From NCBI RefSeq assembly GCF_008630915.1, contig NZ_CP043909.1:744001-808000 (forward strand): 64,000 nucleotides of DNA, in the 5' to 3' direction. Of the stretch, positions 45,403-54,693 are shown in pieces. Positions within the stretch are counted from its first letter, which is position 1, and every line of letters begins with the position of its first letter. The position numbers and the translations under genes are program-made. This DNA is from Acinetobacter suaedae (lineage in GTDB: Bacteria > Pseudomonadota > Gammaproteobacteria > Pseudomonadales > Moraxellaceae). The notes under the pieces were generated by a model. It did not search any database, was not told where the DNA came from, and worked only from the letters and a program-made list of their open reading frames with translations.

Positions 45403-46080
45403 ATGACCAAGATCTTGATGATCGAAGATGATTTTATGATTGCAGAGTCAACCTTAACCTTATTGCAGTTCCATCAGTTTGATGTTGAATGGGTCAATAA
45501 TGGTGTAGATGGCTTGGCTCTACTAGGAAAGCAAGCTTTTGATTTGGTGTTACTGGATTTGGGTTTACCTTTGATGGACGGTATGCAAATCCTTAAACAA
45601 ATTCGTCAGCGTACGACAATTCCTGTATTAATTATCTCAGCACGTGATCAACTACAGAATCGTGTCGATGGCTTAAATCAAGGTGCGGATGATTATTTGA
45701 TTAAGCCCTATGAGTTTGATGAACTGCTGGCACGTATTCATGCTTTGTTGCGCCGTGGCAATACTGTCATGAATCAGAATAAAGGTACTACCCAACTTCT
45801 TAAAAGTGGTGATCTTATTCTCGATGTGGAACAGCATTTAGCGACGTTTAAAGGGGAGCAAATCGAACTCTCGAACCGAGAATGGGCGATTCTGATTCCA
45901 ATGGTGACACATCCTAATAAGATTTTTTCAAAGGCAAATCTAGAAGATAAGCTGTATGATTTTGATAGTGAAGTCACCAGTAATACAATCGAAGTGTATG
46001 TTCATCATTTACGCGCAAAACTGGGTAAAGACTTTATCCGAACAATTCGTGGATTAGGCTATCGACTAGGGCAACCTTAA
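45403..46080 (+). CDS. pmrA: Response regulator PmrA
   Basis: OmpR-family response regulator of 225 residues: receiver domain with phospho-acceptor D52 (LVLLDLGLPLMDG) and a winged-helix domain (LSNREWAILIPMVTHPNK, IRGLGYRLG). It activates pmrC and its own operon after phosphorylation by PmrB. It lies 14 bases after pmrC and only 2 bases before pmrB, so the three genes are one operon. Confidence 0.96.
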   Translation: MTKILMIEDDFMIAESTLTLLQFHQFDVEWVNNGVDGLALLGKQAFDLVLLDLGLPLMDGMQILKQIRQRTTIPVLIISARDQLQNRVDGLNQGADDYLIKPYEFDELLARIHALLRRGNTVMNQNKGTTQLLKSGDLILDVEQHLATFKGEQIELSNREWAILIPMVTHPNKIFSKANLEDKLYDFDSEVTSNTIEVYVHHLRAKLGKDFIRTIRGLGYRLGQP

Positions 46081-46082
46081 TA

Positions 46083-47423
46083 ATGCTAAAGATATCTAAG
46101 CAGTTTTCACTGAAAAAACGACTGATTTGGGGGACTTCACTTTTCAGTCTTTTGCTTGGATGTCTGTTGGTATTTACTGCTTATAAAATTGCATTGTATG
46201 AAGTTGATGAGATTCTAGACACGCAAATGCAGTATATGGCTGAAAGATCTGTCACGCAGCCGATGACTACGATCGCCAGTAAAGTTGAGTTGCATCGTAG
46301 TTATCATGAGGAAGATTTGCTGGTTGATATTTGGGCATATAAAGATCGTAGCCATTTATCACATCATACCCATTTGCTTATTCCGCCAGTCCAACAAGCC
46401 GGTTTTTATAGCCAAGAAACCCCTCAAGGTAAATGGCGAGTATATGCGATCCCTTTGCAAGACTATCAAATTCAAGTCAGTCAGCAAGAAAGTGTGCGTA
46501 AGAATTTTGCATGGGAATTGGCTGGGAGTATGTTTATTCCCTATGTGTTGCTTTTGCCATTTGCCATCATTATTCTCGCATTCATTATTAGTTTAAGTTT
46601 AAAACCTTTGGATGATTTCAAAGAAGAACTAACACAGCGTGATTCAGATGGTTTAGATCCGATTGATAGTGGAGAGTATCCTCAAGAGTTGATACCGACC
46701 ATTGAAGAAATGAATCATTTATTTGCACGCATTCAGCATGCTCAAACTGAACAAAAACAATTTATTGCAGATGCAGCACATGAACTCAGGACTCCTGTGA
46801 CTGCGCTAAATTTGCAGACGAAAATTCTGATGAGCCAATTACCAGAACAACAGTCATTACAAAATTTAAGTAAAGGTCTGGCGCGTATTCAGCATCTGGT
46901 CACCCAATTACTGGCGTTGGCAAAGCAGGATGTTGGCTTAATGTTGGTGGAGCCGCATAGCCAATTTCGTTTAAATGATGTTGTCTTGGATTGCATTGAA
47001 CAACTGGTTAGTTTGTCGATGCAAAAAGAAATTGATCTAGGATTTGAACGCAATGATATCGTGGAGATGCAAAGCCTTGAATCCACAGTACATTCGATTA
47101 TATTTAATCTGATTGATAACGCGATTAAATATACCCCAAATCAAGGCATTATCAATATTTCTGTATATAGTGACGATAGAGATTTTGCCTGTATTCAAAT
47201 CGAAGACAGTGGTGCAGGGATCGATCCTGAAAAGTATGATGAAGTTCTTAAACGTTTTTATCGTGTCCATCACCATTTGGAAGTGGGTAGTGGATTGGGA
47301 TTGTCCATTGTTGATAAAGCCACGCAACGTTTGGGAGGAAGTTTAACTTTGGCTCAAAGTAAAGATTTGGGTGGATTATCCGTGACTGTTCGACTTCCCA
47401 AAACCCTTGAACGACATGTTTAG
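46083..47423 (+). CDS. pmrB: Sensor histidine kinase PmrB
   Basis: Membrane sensor kinase of 446 residues: two helices (about 14-36 and 145-168) around a periplasmic sensor loop, a HAMP-like linker, the H box IADAAHELRTPVTAL (phospho-acceptor H233) and ATPase boxes NLIDNAIKYTPN, DSGAGID and GSGLGLSIV. It senses metal and cationic stress in related bacteria and sets PmrA phosphorylation. No obvious disruption is seen; whether any residue is a known resistance variant cannot be judged here. Confidence 0.95.
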   Translation: MLKISKQFSLKKRLIWGTSLFSLLLGCLLVFTAYKIALYEVDEILDTQMQYMAERSVTQPMTTIASKVELHRSYHEEDLLVDIWAYKDRSHLSHHTHLLIPPVQQAGFYSQETPQGKWRVYAIPLQDYQIQVSQQESVRKNFAWELAGSMFIPYVLLLPFAIIILAFIISLSLKPLDDFKEELTQRDSDGLDPIDSGEYPQELIPTIEEMNHLFARIQHAQTEQKQFIADAAHELRTPVTALNLQTKILMSQLPEQQSLQNLSKGLARIQHLVTQLLALAKQDVGLMLVEPHSQFRLNDVVLDCIEQLVSLSMQKEIDLGFERNDIVEMQSLESTVHSIIFNLIDNAIKYTPNQGIINISVYSDDRDFACIQIEDSGAGIDPEKYDEVLKRFYRVHHHLEVGSGLGLSIVDKATQRLGGSLTLAQSKDLGGLSVTVRLPKTLERHV

Positions 47424-47445
47424 CATTAGTTCTATAAAATATAAA

Positions 47446-48258
47446 TCAAGTGCTGCTATTTACTTCTGATTGTTCGTTTAAATAGCGTAGAAATAAAACA
47501 CATTTTTGGATACGTTTACCGTCATTTCCTACTTTTCTAACATTTAGGCGTGATACCCAATTGAGGCGTTTGCCTACTTTGCAAATGTCCTTATAAACTT
47601 GTGGTTCAGCCAACAATGCTTGATAAAGTACTTGGCTTGCATCAGTTAATTGTTCAAACTCAAAGTGATAAGCAGTCGAGAAAATAAAGAGTAACCAATC
47701 TCTGACAAAGCAATCATGTAGGCTAAGTACATCTCTTGGATCTGTTTCAAAATCAATAAAACTAAAGTGATTTTGCTCATCAATTAAAATATTACGCGCA
47801 AAAGCTTCGCTTAAATAGCCTTCTTTTAGATGAATGTTTTGGATTTCCTGTATCGCTTGTTTGAATAAAGAAAACTGCATCTCAGGTTTTTTTCTACGAC
47901 CGGCGAGAGCCTGATCAAGCTGTTTTACTTTACCTTGATGTTGTACGCCGAGATCTTCTAATAAAAGCCCATTTGCAGAAACAGCTAAAATATTGGGGGT
48001 AGAAATACCAAGTTGTTTGAGTTGATTAATACGGTTAAATTCACACTGGATTGCTTTGCTGCCGCCTTGGTTTGGAACGGGCATAATGGCGCCCAAATTA
48101 AAAATTTTTGCGAGCCATTTCAGAGGGGTATATAACCATAAGCCATGACGTTCAGAAGCTTTCTTTAACCATACTTTACCGGTGCTTAATTCATATGCTT
48201 GGATTGAATTTTGTTGAGTTGTAACCGTGGTTTCTAAGAATTTTTGAAAGTCATCCAT
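47446..48258 (-). CDS. Protein-kinase-fold protein (LPS-kinase/Bud32-like), unknown substrate
   Basis: A 270-residue cytosolic-looking protein with the outline of a small-molecule or LPS kinase: an ATP-site beta region (GKVWLKKASERHG), an E-helix region EFNRINQLKQLGISTPNIL, a hinge-like LLLEDLG, and a catalytic-loop/metal-loop region EAFARNILID...FSFIDFETD. The usual catalytic HxD is replaced here (the segment reads YLSEAFARN), so activity is uncertain. It is convergent with pmrB, which suggests an envelope-related role, but position alone is weak evidence. Confidence 0.6.
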   Translation of the reverse strand: MDDFQKFLETTVTTQQNSIQAYELSTGKVWLKKASERHGLWLYTPLKWLAKIFNLGAIMPVPNQGGSKAIQCEFNRINQLKQLGISTPNILAVSANGLLLEDLGVQHQGKVKQLDQALAGRRKKPEMQFSLFKQAIQEIQNIHLKEGYLSEAFARNILIDEQNHFSFIDFETDPRDVLSLHDCFVRDWLLFIFSTAYHFEFEQLTDASQVLYQALLAEPQVYKDICKVGKRLNWVSRLNVRKVGNDGKRIQKCVLFLRYLNEQSEVNSST

Positions 48259-48389
48259 GTGCAGTTATCTATTCCTAAGCCATCATACTCATTTCAATGA
48301 GGGCCCACTTTACCATATTGTTGCTCAATTGAGGAATTGAATATAGCGGCCTGGGATAGCGAAAAAGAAAATTAATGACTTATATTTCA

Positions 48390-48420
48390 GCATAAAGCAA
48401 CCAAGTCGGCTGCTTTATGC
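48390..48420. terminator. Hairpin at the end of the glt operon
   Basis: Arms GCATAAAGCA / TGCTTTATGC with an 11-base loop just past the gltL stop. T tract is weak, so activity as a terminator is likely but not certain. Confidence 0.55.
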
Positions 48421-48431
48421 TTGCGATGAAC

Positions 48432-49175
48432 TTAATGCAAAATTTTATCTAGAAACTGCTGAGCACGTTCCCCGCGTGGTGTATCAAAGAACTCATCCTT
48501 GGAACAATCCTCAACAATTTTTCCTTGATCCATGAAAATAATGCGATTCGCAACCTGACGGGCAAAGCCCATTTCATGGGTAACACACATCATGGTCATC
48601 CCTTCCTTGGCAAGTCCAACCATCACATCAAGCACTTCATTGATCATTTCAGGGTCAAGTGCAGATGTAGGTTCATCAAACAACATCGCAATCGGATCCA
48701 TACTCAACGCACGGGCAATTGCAACACGTTGTTGTTGTCCACCTGAAAGCTGTGCAGGGTATTTATTGGCTTGTGCACTTAGTCCAACGCGGTCGAGATA
48801 AGCTAAACCTTTCTTGTTTGCTTCAGCCTCTGAACGACCTAACACTTTAATCTGAGCAATGGTTAGATTTTCGGTAATACTGAGGTGAGGAAATAATTCA
48901 AAGTGTTGAAACACCATTCCGACTCGACTGCGTAATTTGGTCATATCGGTTTTGGAATCATGAATCGGTACACCATCTACAAAAATTTTACCCTGTTGAA
49001 ATGGCTCAAGACCATTTACAGTTTTAATCAATGTCGATTTTCCTGAACCTGATGGACCGCAAACGACAACCACTTCACCTTGGCGGATTTGAGTAGAACA
49101 GTCGGTCAGTACCTGAAATTTTTCATACCACTTACTGACATTTTGGAGGTCTATCATTACTTTATTGTCACTCAT
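48432..49175 (-). CDS. gltL: Glutamate/aspartate ABC transporter ATPase
   Basis: A 247-residue polar amino acid ABC ATPase. Walker A is GPSGSGKST, the signature LSGGQQQRVAIARAL, Walker B MLFDEPTSALDPE and the H-loop CVTHEMGFAR are all present. Fourth gene of the minus-strand operon gltI-gltJ-gltK-gltL; its start overlaps the gltK stop by 4 bases, showing tight coupling. Energises import of acidic amino acids or related compounds. Confidence 0.92.
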   Translation of the reverse strand: MSDNKVMIDLQNVSKWYEKFQVLTDCSTQIRQGEVVVVCGPSGSGKSTLIKTVNGLEPFQQGKIFVDGVPIHDSKTDMTKLRSRVGMVFQHFELFPHLSITENLTIAQIKVLGRSEAEANKKGLAYLDRVGLSAQANKYPAQLSGGQQQRVAIARALSMDPIAMLFDEPTSALDPEMINEVLDVMVGLAKEGMTMMCVTHEMGFARQVANRIIFMDQGKIVEDCSKDEFFDTPRGERAQQFLDKILH

Positions 49176-49855
49176 ACACGTAACCTCCTTTGTAAACGTT
49201 TCACTGCAAATGTTGCGATGGCACTAACGGTAAAGTACACCAACCCTGCAAATAAAATATATTGGGTGAGTAAGCCCATTAGATCCCCACGGACATAGTT
49301 TGTTCTGAAAAAATCCAGTAGACCAATGGCATATACCATGGTGGAATCCTGAAATAGAATAATAGTCTGTTGAAGTAATAGCGGGGTCATTTTTCGAAAT
49401 GCCTGAGGCAAAATTATCAGACGCATAGACTGCCCATAACTCATGCCGAGTGCGGCTGCAGCAGCAACCTGACCTTTTGGAATCGATTGGATACCAGCAC
49501 GCACAATTTCAGAGAAATAAGCCGCTTCAAATAACATGAACGCTACGATACTAGAAACCAATGCAGTATCAATGGTCAGATATTTACCTGTGATCGAGGT
49601 ATAAATAAACGGTACCGCAAAGTAAAACCACATCAGCACTAGCAGTAGTGGAATGGAGCGAAAGAGGTTCACATAAGCTTGTGCGATGAGGTTCAAGACT
49701 TTAATTGAAGATAAACGCATTAGCGCAAGCAGCGTACCAATCAAAATACCGCCAATTGTGGCAATCACGACCACTTTTATGGTGATGCTGAAACCGTGCC
49801 AAAGGGCAGGACCAGATTGTTGTAAATCATTCAGAAAAGAAGTTAGCCATTCCAT
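49172..49855 (-). CDS. gltK: Glutamate/aspartate ABC transporter permease
   Basis: A 227-residue permease with about five helices and the EAA-loop segment AAAAALGMSYGQSMRLIILPQAFR. The family segment YVNLFRSIPLLLVLMWFYFAVP is visible. It forms the inner-membrane channel with GltJ. One base separates it from gltJ. Confidence 0.9.
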   Translation of the reverse strand: MEWLTSFLNDLQQSGPALWHGFSITIKVVVIATIGGILIGTLLALMRLSSIKVLNLIAQAYVNLFRSIPLLLVLMWFYFAVPFIYTSITGKYLTIDTALVSSIVAFMLFEAAYFSEIVRAGIQSIPKGQVAAAAALGMSYGQSMRLIILPQAFRKMTPLLLQQTIILFQDSTMVYAIGLLDFFRTNYVRGDLMGLLTQYILFAGLVYFTVSAIATFAVKRLQRRLRV

Positions 49856-49856
49856 A

Positions 49857-50600
49857 CTACTTACCTCCTGAAATTAGACCAGGAATACGCAGACGTTTTT
49901 CCAGTAGGTTCATTGCAGAAATCAAGCAGATGTTGATGACGATAAAAATGATGGTGACAATGGTGTAAATTTCGATGGTATTTTGCGTGTATTCACTGAT
50001 AGTTTTCATCTGTGAAATAATTTCCGCAACACCGACAAGGGAGGCCACAGAGGTATTTTTTACACAGTTCGTTAACTCTGAACTCAGTGGGGGTAAAATT
50101 GTACGAAACGACTGCGGTAGAATCACATAACGATACAGTTGTGCCGTAGAAAAACCCATTGCATAGCCTGCATTGATTTGACCTTGGGGTAAGGCTTCAA
50201 TGCCCGTTCTTACTTGTTCACAAACCCGTGCAGCAGTGAATAGCCCGAGTCCGATACTGGCAGAAATCAATGCGGTGGTATTGGCACCAAGATCACTCAT
50301 CCACCAGTTTTTAATTGGCGCAGGGAGAAAGTTTGGAACCACATAAAACCAGATAAATAACTGAATGAGTAAAGGTACATTCCTAAACAGCGTGACGTAG
50401 GCGGTGCCTATGGCTCTGGCTGTTTTATTTGGAAGTGTACGCATAATGCCAAGGATACTGCCGAGAAGCATGGCAATCGTCCACGCTACCACAGCAATAA
50501 CCACCAGCCATCCTAGACCCGTTACAATCCAGTTTATGTAAGTGGTATCACCCACACCCGTTGATTGCCACAAAACTCCCCAGTTCCAGCTATAAGTCAT
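49857..50600 (-). CDS. gltJ: Glutamate/aspartate ABC transporter permease
   Basis: A 247-residue permease with the EAA loop AGYAMGFSTAQLYRYVILPQSFR and the segment TLFRNVPLLIQLFIWFYVVP. The start at 50600 has AGGAG upstream; the frame is open to 50630 without support. It follows gltI by about 80 bases and pairs with GltK. Confidence 0.91.
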   Translation of the reverse strand: MTYSWNWGVLWQSTGVGDTTYINWIVTGLGWLVVIAVVAWTIAMLLGSILGIMRTLPNKTARAIGTAYVTLFRNVPLLIQLFIWFYVVPNFLPAPIKNWWMSDLGANTTALISASIGLGLFTAARVCEQVRTGIEALPQGQINAGYAMGFSTAQLYRYVILPQSFRTILPPLSSELTNCVKNTSVASLVGVAEIISQMKTISEYTQNTIEIYTIVTIIFIVINICLISAMNLLEKRLRIPGLISGGK

Positions 50601-50678
50601 AATAACTCCTGAGAAGAAGCGGGAGAACATCCATTGTTCCCCGGTTCCGCAATAATATTTTCGTTATAGGGGATTAGA

Positions 50679-51623
50679 TTATTGATCCCGATCATGCGGA
50701 TTGCTGATTAACGCTTTAAGTTGATCAGACATAGCAAAGTTCAGGTTAATATTTTTAGGTGGAATTGGTTGTTGGAACCATTTTTCGTACATTTGGTTAA
50801 TTTCACCTGAAGCGTAGGTGGCTTTAATGGCATCATCGACCACTTGTTTAAATCCGGTATCGCCTTTGCGCAACATACAGCCATAAATTTCTTGGATAGG
50901 TGCAGTGCCCACGATCTCCCATTTATTCGGATCTTTGGCTTTTGATTTTTCACCCGCAAGTAAAATGTCATCCATCATAAACGCAACCGCACGGCCATTT
51001 TGTAACATCAGGAATGATTCAGCGTGGTCTTTGGCAGAAATGATTTCACCAATGCCTAATTCTTGTTGATGCTGACGGATGTAACGTTCTGAAGTCGTAC
51101 CTGCGGTAGTCACCAATTTTTTGCCCTTGAGGTCGGCAAAATCTTTAATTCCAGAATCTTTGGCTGTTAACAGTCGTGAACCAACTTCAAAGAAACCCAC
51201 TGAGAAATCAACTTGTTGTTGGCGTTCTTTATTATTGGTGGTGGAACCACATTCCAGATCTACCGTACCATTTGATACGAGGGGAATACGGTTTTGGCTG
51301 GTGACGAGGTTATAACGGATTTTCAGGTCAGGCATATTCAGTTTTTGCTTAACAGCCTCAACCACTTTCAGCTGTAGATCATGGGCATATCCTTCAGGTT
51401 GATTTGGATTGCCAGCAATGTAAGAAAATGGAATAGAAGAATCGCGATAACCCAGCACGATCGTGCCAGAGCTTTTGATTTTATTTAAGGTACCTGAGGT
51501 AGAGACATCACCTTCAGTTGCTTTATCACCTGCGGCTGGGGCTTTATTATCACTACAGGCACTTAGGCCGAACATTAAAGCGCTTGCGCAAAGCAAAGAG
51601 GTCATGGTGCGTTTAGGTGTCAT
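50679..51623 (-). CDS. gltI: Glutamate/aspartate-binding lipoprotein
   Basis: A 314-residue periplasmic solute-binding protein (family 3), first gene of the glt operon. Lipoprotein signal with lipobox GLSAC, then an extended linker. Signature segments are IVLGYRDSSIPFSYI, DLECGSTTNNKER and DFADLKGKKLVTTAGTTSE, matching GltI/DEBP. AAAGGAG precedes the ATG at 51623. It delivers glutamate/aspartate to GltJKL; the exact specificity is inferred. Confidence 0.9.
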   Translation of the reverse strand: MTPKRTMTSLLCASALMFGLSACSDNKAPAAGDKATEGDVSTSGTLNKIKSSGTIVLGYRDSSIPFSYIAGNPNQPEGYAHDLQLKVVEAVKQKLNMPDLKIRYNLVTSQNRIPLVSNGTVDLECGSTTNNKERQQQVDFSVGFFEVGSRLLTAKDSGIKDFADLKGKKLVTTAGTTSERYIRQHQQELGIGEIISAKDHAESFLMLQNGRAVAFMMDDILLAGEKSKAKDPNKWEIVGTAPIQEIYGCMLRKGDTGFKQVVDDAIKATYASGEINQMYEKWFQQPIPPKNINLNFAMSDQLKALISNPHDRDQ

Positions 51624-52075
51624 GTACAAAACTCCTTTTGTATCGTTATGGACGCATTCGTAATTGTTACTATTGAGCGGTCAGTTTTTATGAAAAATAA
51701 TATCTTTTTTCATGTATAAAAATACATTAGTTTTCATATTAATAGACTTCAACACGGTTGCTCAAGCGATATTTTTTACGGTTTTGTTAAATGTATCTGT
51801 GAATGAATCACGCAATTTAAAAATGAATGAATTACAGTAAAAATTGCAGGAAAAAGAAAGCATAATGCATGCCATAACTTGTATTTTTAGCGGGGATAAA
51901 TTTCAGCGTAAATTTTAGGATGAAAAACCATAGATGGCTTTAAAGCTAGGTTTTGTTCTAGATGTTGTATGTCCTCAAAGACTAAAATAAGCGCCGTGAT
52001 TGATCGGTAATTCTTTAAATCCGTATCATCGTCGAAAAAAAAGCGGCTAGATTGCCGCTTTAAATAATTGAAAAA
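51624..52075. other. Intergenic region gltI / ammonium transporter gene
   Basis: About 450 AT-rich bases without a gene. The only feature recognised is the terminator at 52035-52060; the gltI promoter must lie here. Confidence 0.55.
52035..52060 (-). terminator. amtB terminator
   Basis: Arms AAGCGGC / GCCGCTT with a 6-base loop; on the minus strand a run of eight T follows. Confidence 0.85.
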
Positions 52076-53260
52076 TTAGAACATTGATTGCTCTGAGTTC
52101 GCTGAAATTTTATGAACAGATAGGTCGGCACCGCGAAACTCATCTTCTTGAGACAAGCGAATACCCATGGTGAGCTTTAAAAGACCGTAGACGATGAAAC
52201 CGCCGATTAAAGCCACACTGATGCCCAATCCTGTGCCGATTAATTGTGAAATAAAAGATACACCACCTAAACCGCCAAGTGCCTGTTGACCAAAAATACC
52301 TGCAACGATGGCGCCGAATGCGCCGCAAATACCGTGTAAAGGCCAAACACCAAGTACATCATCGACTTTGAGTTTATTTTGAGTATAAGTGAAGAAGTAC
52401 ACAAAAATCGCACCTGCACTTGCACCAATCACTAATGCACCAATTGGATGCACAATATCGGAGCCTGCACAGATTGCCACAAGTCCTGCCAATGGGCCAT
52501 TATGTAAAAAACCTGGGTCATTTTTACCCATGAAGTTGGCTGCCAACGTACCACCCGCCATAGCCATGAGTGAGTTAATGGCGACGAGTCCTGAGATGGC
52601 CTCAACACGTTGCGCGCTCATTACATTAAAGCCAAACCAACCCACGATCAAAATCCATGAACCCAAAGCAAGGAAGGGAATAGATGATGGTGGATGAGCA
52701 CTCACGCGTCCATCTTTATAGCGACCATTTCGTGCACCCAATAACAAGACTGCTGCAAGTGCGATCCAGCCACCCATCGCATGGACGACGACTGAGCCAG
52801 CAAAATCATGGAACGGGGCACCAAACTGATTTTCCAACCATGTTTGTACACCATAATTGCCATTCCAAATCATACCTTCAAAAAATGGGTAGATCAGTGC
52901 GACCAATAATAAAGTGGCCAATGCTTGTGAGCGCATCTTCGCGCGTTCTGCGATACCACCTGAAACAATCGCTGGAATTGCCGCTGCAAAGGTAAGTAAG
53001 AAGAAGCAACGCATGAGGTCATAGCCATGATTGGCAGATAATAATTCGCCAGTCACGAGGAAATTTTGACCATAAGCGATCCAGTAGCCGACAAAGAAGT
53101 AGGCAATTGCAGAGATACAGAAGTCGGTCAGGATTTTACTAAGTGCATTGACTTGGTTCTTATGGCGTACTGTTCCTAGTTCGAGGAAAGCAAATCCAGC
53201 GTGCATAGAGAGGACGAGTACAGCACCAAGTAATAGAAAAAAGATATCTACGTTTTGCAT
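52076..53260 (-). CDS. amtB: Ammonium transporter Amt
   Basis: An 11-helix ammonium channel of 394 residues. The twin-histidine pore is in DFAGSVVVHAMGG and WPLHGICGAFG, with the family signature near FGFNVMSAQR. It lacks an N-terminal signal peptide (starts MQNVDIFFLLLGAVLVLSMHAGFAFLE). It is monocistronic, with no glnK next to it. A sigma-54-like promoter and a large inverted repeat with TGCACCA motifs lie upstream, pointing to nitrogen control. Confidence 0.92.
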   Translation of the reverse strand: MQNVDIFFLLLGAVLVLSMHAGFAFLELGTVRHKNQVNALSKILTDFCISAIAYFFVGYWIAYGQNFLVTGELLSANHGYDLMRCFFLLTFAAAIPAIVSGGIAERAKMRSQALATLLLVALIYPFFEGMIWNGNYGVQTWLENQFGAPFHDFAGSVVVHAMGGWIALAAVLLLGARNGRYKDGRVSAHPPSSIPFLALGSWILIVGWFGFNVMSAQRVEAISGLVAINSLMAMAGGTLAANFMGKNDPGFLHNGPLAGLVAICAGSDIVHPIGALVIGASAGAIFVYFFTYTQNKLKVDDVLGVWPLHGICGAFGAIVAGIFGQQALGGLGGVSFISQLIGTGLGISVALIGGFIVYGLLKLTMGIRLSQEDEFRGADLSVHKISANSEQSMF

Positions 53261-53288
53261 AACATGCTCGATATAAGTGCTAAACCCA

Positions 53289-53328
53289 ATTTTGGTGCAA
53301 ATAAAACGATCATTTTTTGCACCAAAAT
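53289..53328. promoter_or_regulatory. Perfect inverted repeat with NtrC-like motifs in the amtB leader
   Basis: 13-bp arms ATTTTGGTGCAAA / TTTGCACCAAAAT, 14-base spacer. Each arm holds a perfect half (TGGTGCA or TGCACCA) of the NtrC consensus TGCACCA-N3-TGGTGCA, with only partial second halves. It lies 29-68 bases before the start codon. Confidence 0.6.
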
Positions 53329-53390
53329 GGATTTAATTCATCTAAAAACTAGAGCGATCTATAAAAAGCTCATTTTGATGCACTGAGATA

Positions 53391-53406
53391 TGCAAAAAAC
53401 GCACCA
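53391..53406 (-). promoter_or_regulatory. Sigma-54-like promoter of amtB
   Basis: Minus-strand TGGTGCG-TTTT-TTGCA matches TGGCACG-N4-TTGCA with the invariant GG and GC at correct spacing and only two mismatches. A start site about 120 bases before the ATG is implied. Confidence 0.6.
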
Positions 53407-53667
53407 ATTTAGAGGTAATATTTTATTTTTGGTGAAAAGTAGTGCATTTGGGCTTTTGGGTAGAAGCCTAAGCGATTATTTGATATTAAATGGAAAATGA
53501 GCATGCATGATGGTGTGACAGAGCTAGATGCTTCTAATTTATAAAGTTCATATCGTACTTAAGTGTAATAACGGGTTTAAAACAAACTGTAAATCATCTT
53601 TAATCGATACCAATAAGTTGATTTTTGAAATATCCAAGCACTGCAACATTAAAAGCTGAGTAAAGTA

Positions 53668-54573
53668 ATGAATAGTATTATTCTGGCCCTGTTTCCTTTG
53701 GTGGCATTGATTGCATCAGGATATCTATTTAAAAAATATCATTTCCTGAGTCAAGATTTTTGGGCTGGTGCAGAAAAGCTAAATTACTATATTTTATTTC
53801 CTGCTTTATTATTCAATACCTTATCGACCACAAAGGTGGACTTTCAAAGTCTGAGTACAGCGATATTCGCTATGTTCTTTGTCGTGCTGCTCGTGACGGC
53901 TTTTATGTATGTATTGCGAATGTTTTGGAATATTCAACCTGCTCGTTTTGGTGTACATGTCCAGAGTTTGGTTCGTTTCAATACGTACATTGGTTTAGCG
54001 TTGGTTGCTTCTTTATTCCAAAAAGAAGGAATGGCGATTTTGGTGATTTTACTGGCGCTGTGTATTCCATTGGTCAATGTGATTTCAGTGCTGGCTTTAA
54101 CGTCTAAAGAGCAGATGGCAGTTAAACCTGTTTTGATTGCGTTACTCAAGAATCCGTTGATTGTTTCTTGTATTGTGGGTGGTGTGGTTAATGTCTTCAA
54201 TATTCCGATTTGGGATGGTCTTTCTGGTTTGATCAGGCTATTTTCAGCATCGAGTTTGCCACTGGGTTTGTTATGTGTTGGCGCGGCTTTACAGTTTATG
54301 CAGATGAAAAAAGATATTGTGGTGTTAGTTGCAGATACATTTGCTCGACTTTTAGCGGTACCAGCTTTGGCATTTGCGGTCTGTACATGGTTAGGTTTGC
54401 CAAGCTTACAAACTCAAATTTTAGTGGTGTTTTTTGCTTTGCCAACGGCATCCGCTGCTTATATTTTAACGAAAGTCTTGGGTGGGGATAGTCAATTGAT
54501 GGCTGCGGTGATTAGCTTTCAAACTTTATGTGCGGCTGTAACGCTACCAGTAGTGATTTGGTGGGTATCTTGA
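53668..54573 (+). CDS. AEC-family transporter
   Basis: A 301-residue membrane protein with about ten helices in two repeats, of the auxin efflux carrier (AEC) family. The N-terminal LFPLVALIASGYLFKKYHFL and the segment KLNYYILFPALLFNTLS are family signatures. Bacterial members move organic acids such as malonate or malate. The substrate is unknown. It is divergent from the ammonium transporter gene. Confidence 0.82.
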   Translation: MNSIILALFPLVALIASGYLFKKYHFLSQDFWAGAEKLNYYILFPALLFNTLSTTKVDFQSLSTAIFAMFFVVLLVTAFMYVLRMFWNIQPARFGVHVQSLVRFNTYIGLALVASLFQKEGMAILVILLALCIPLVNVISVLALTSKEQMAVKPVLIALLKNPLIVSCIVGGVVNVFNIPIWDGLSGLIRLFSASSLPLGLLCVGAALQFMQMKKDIVVLVADTFARLLAVPALAFAVCTWLGLPSLQTQILVVFFALPTASAAYILTKVLGGDSQLMAAVISFQTLCAAVTLPVVIWWVS

Positions 54574-54693
54574 GCTATAAATCGAGTGACAAGTTACTCT
54601 TCATGCTTAAAGATAAGGATATTATTCTATACTGATCGAGGTTTAATTCCTTATTTGTCTTATTATTCAATTCTTCTTTTCAGGTAGATGAAC

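Larger units (their letters stand above)
53261..53667. other. Divergent control region ammonium transporter / AEC transporter
   Basis: About 400 bases without a gene. It contains the inverted repeat at 53289-53328 and a sigma-54-like promoter on the minus strand at 53391-53406; nothing specific was seen for the AEC gene. Confidence 0.6.
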
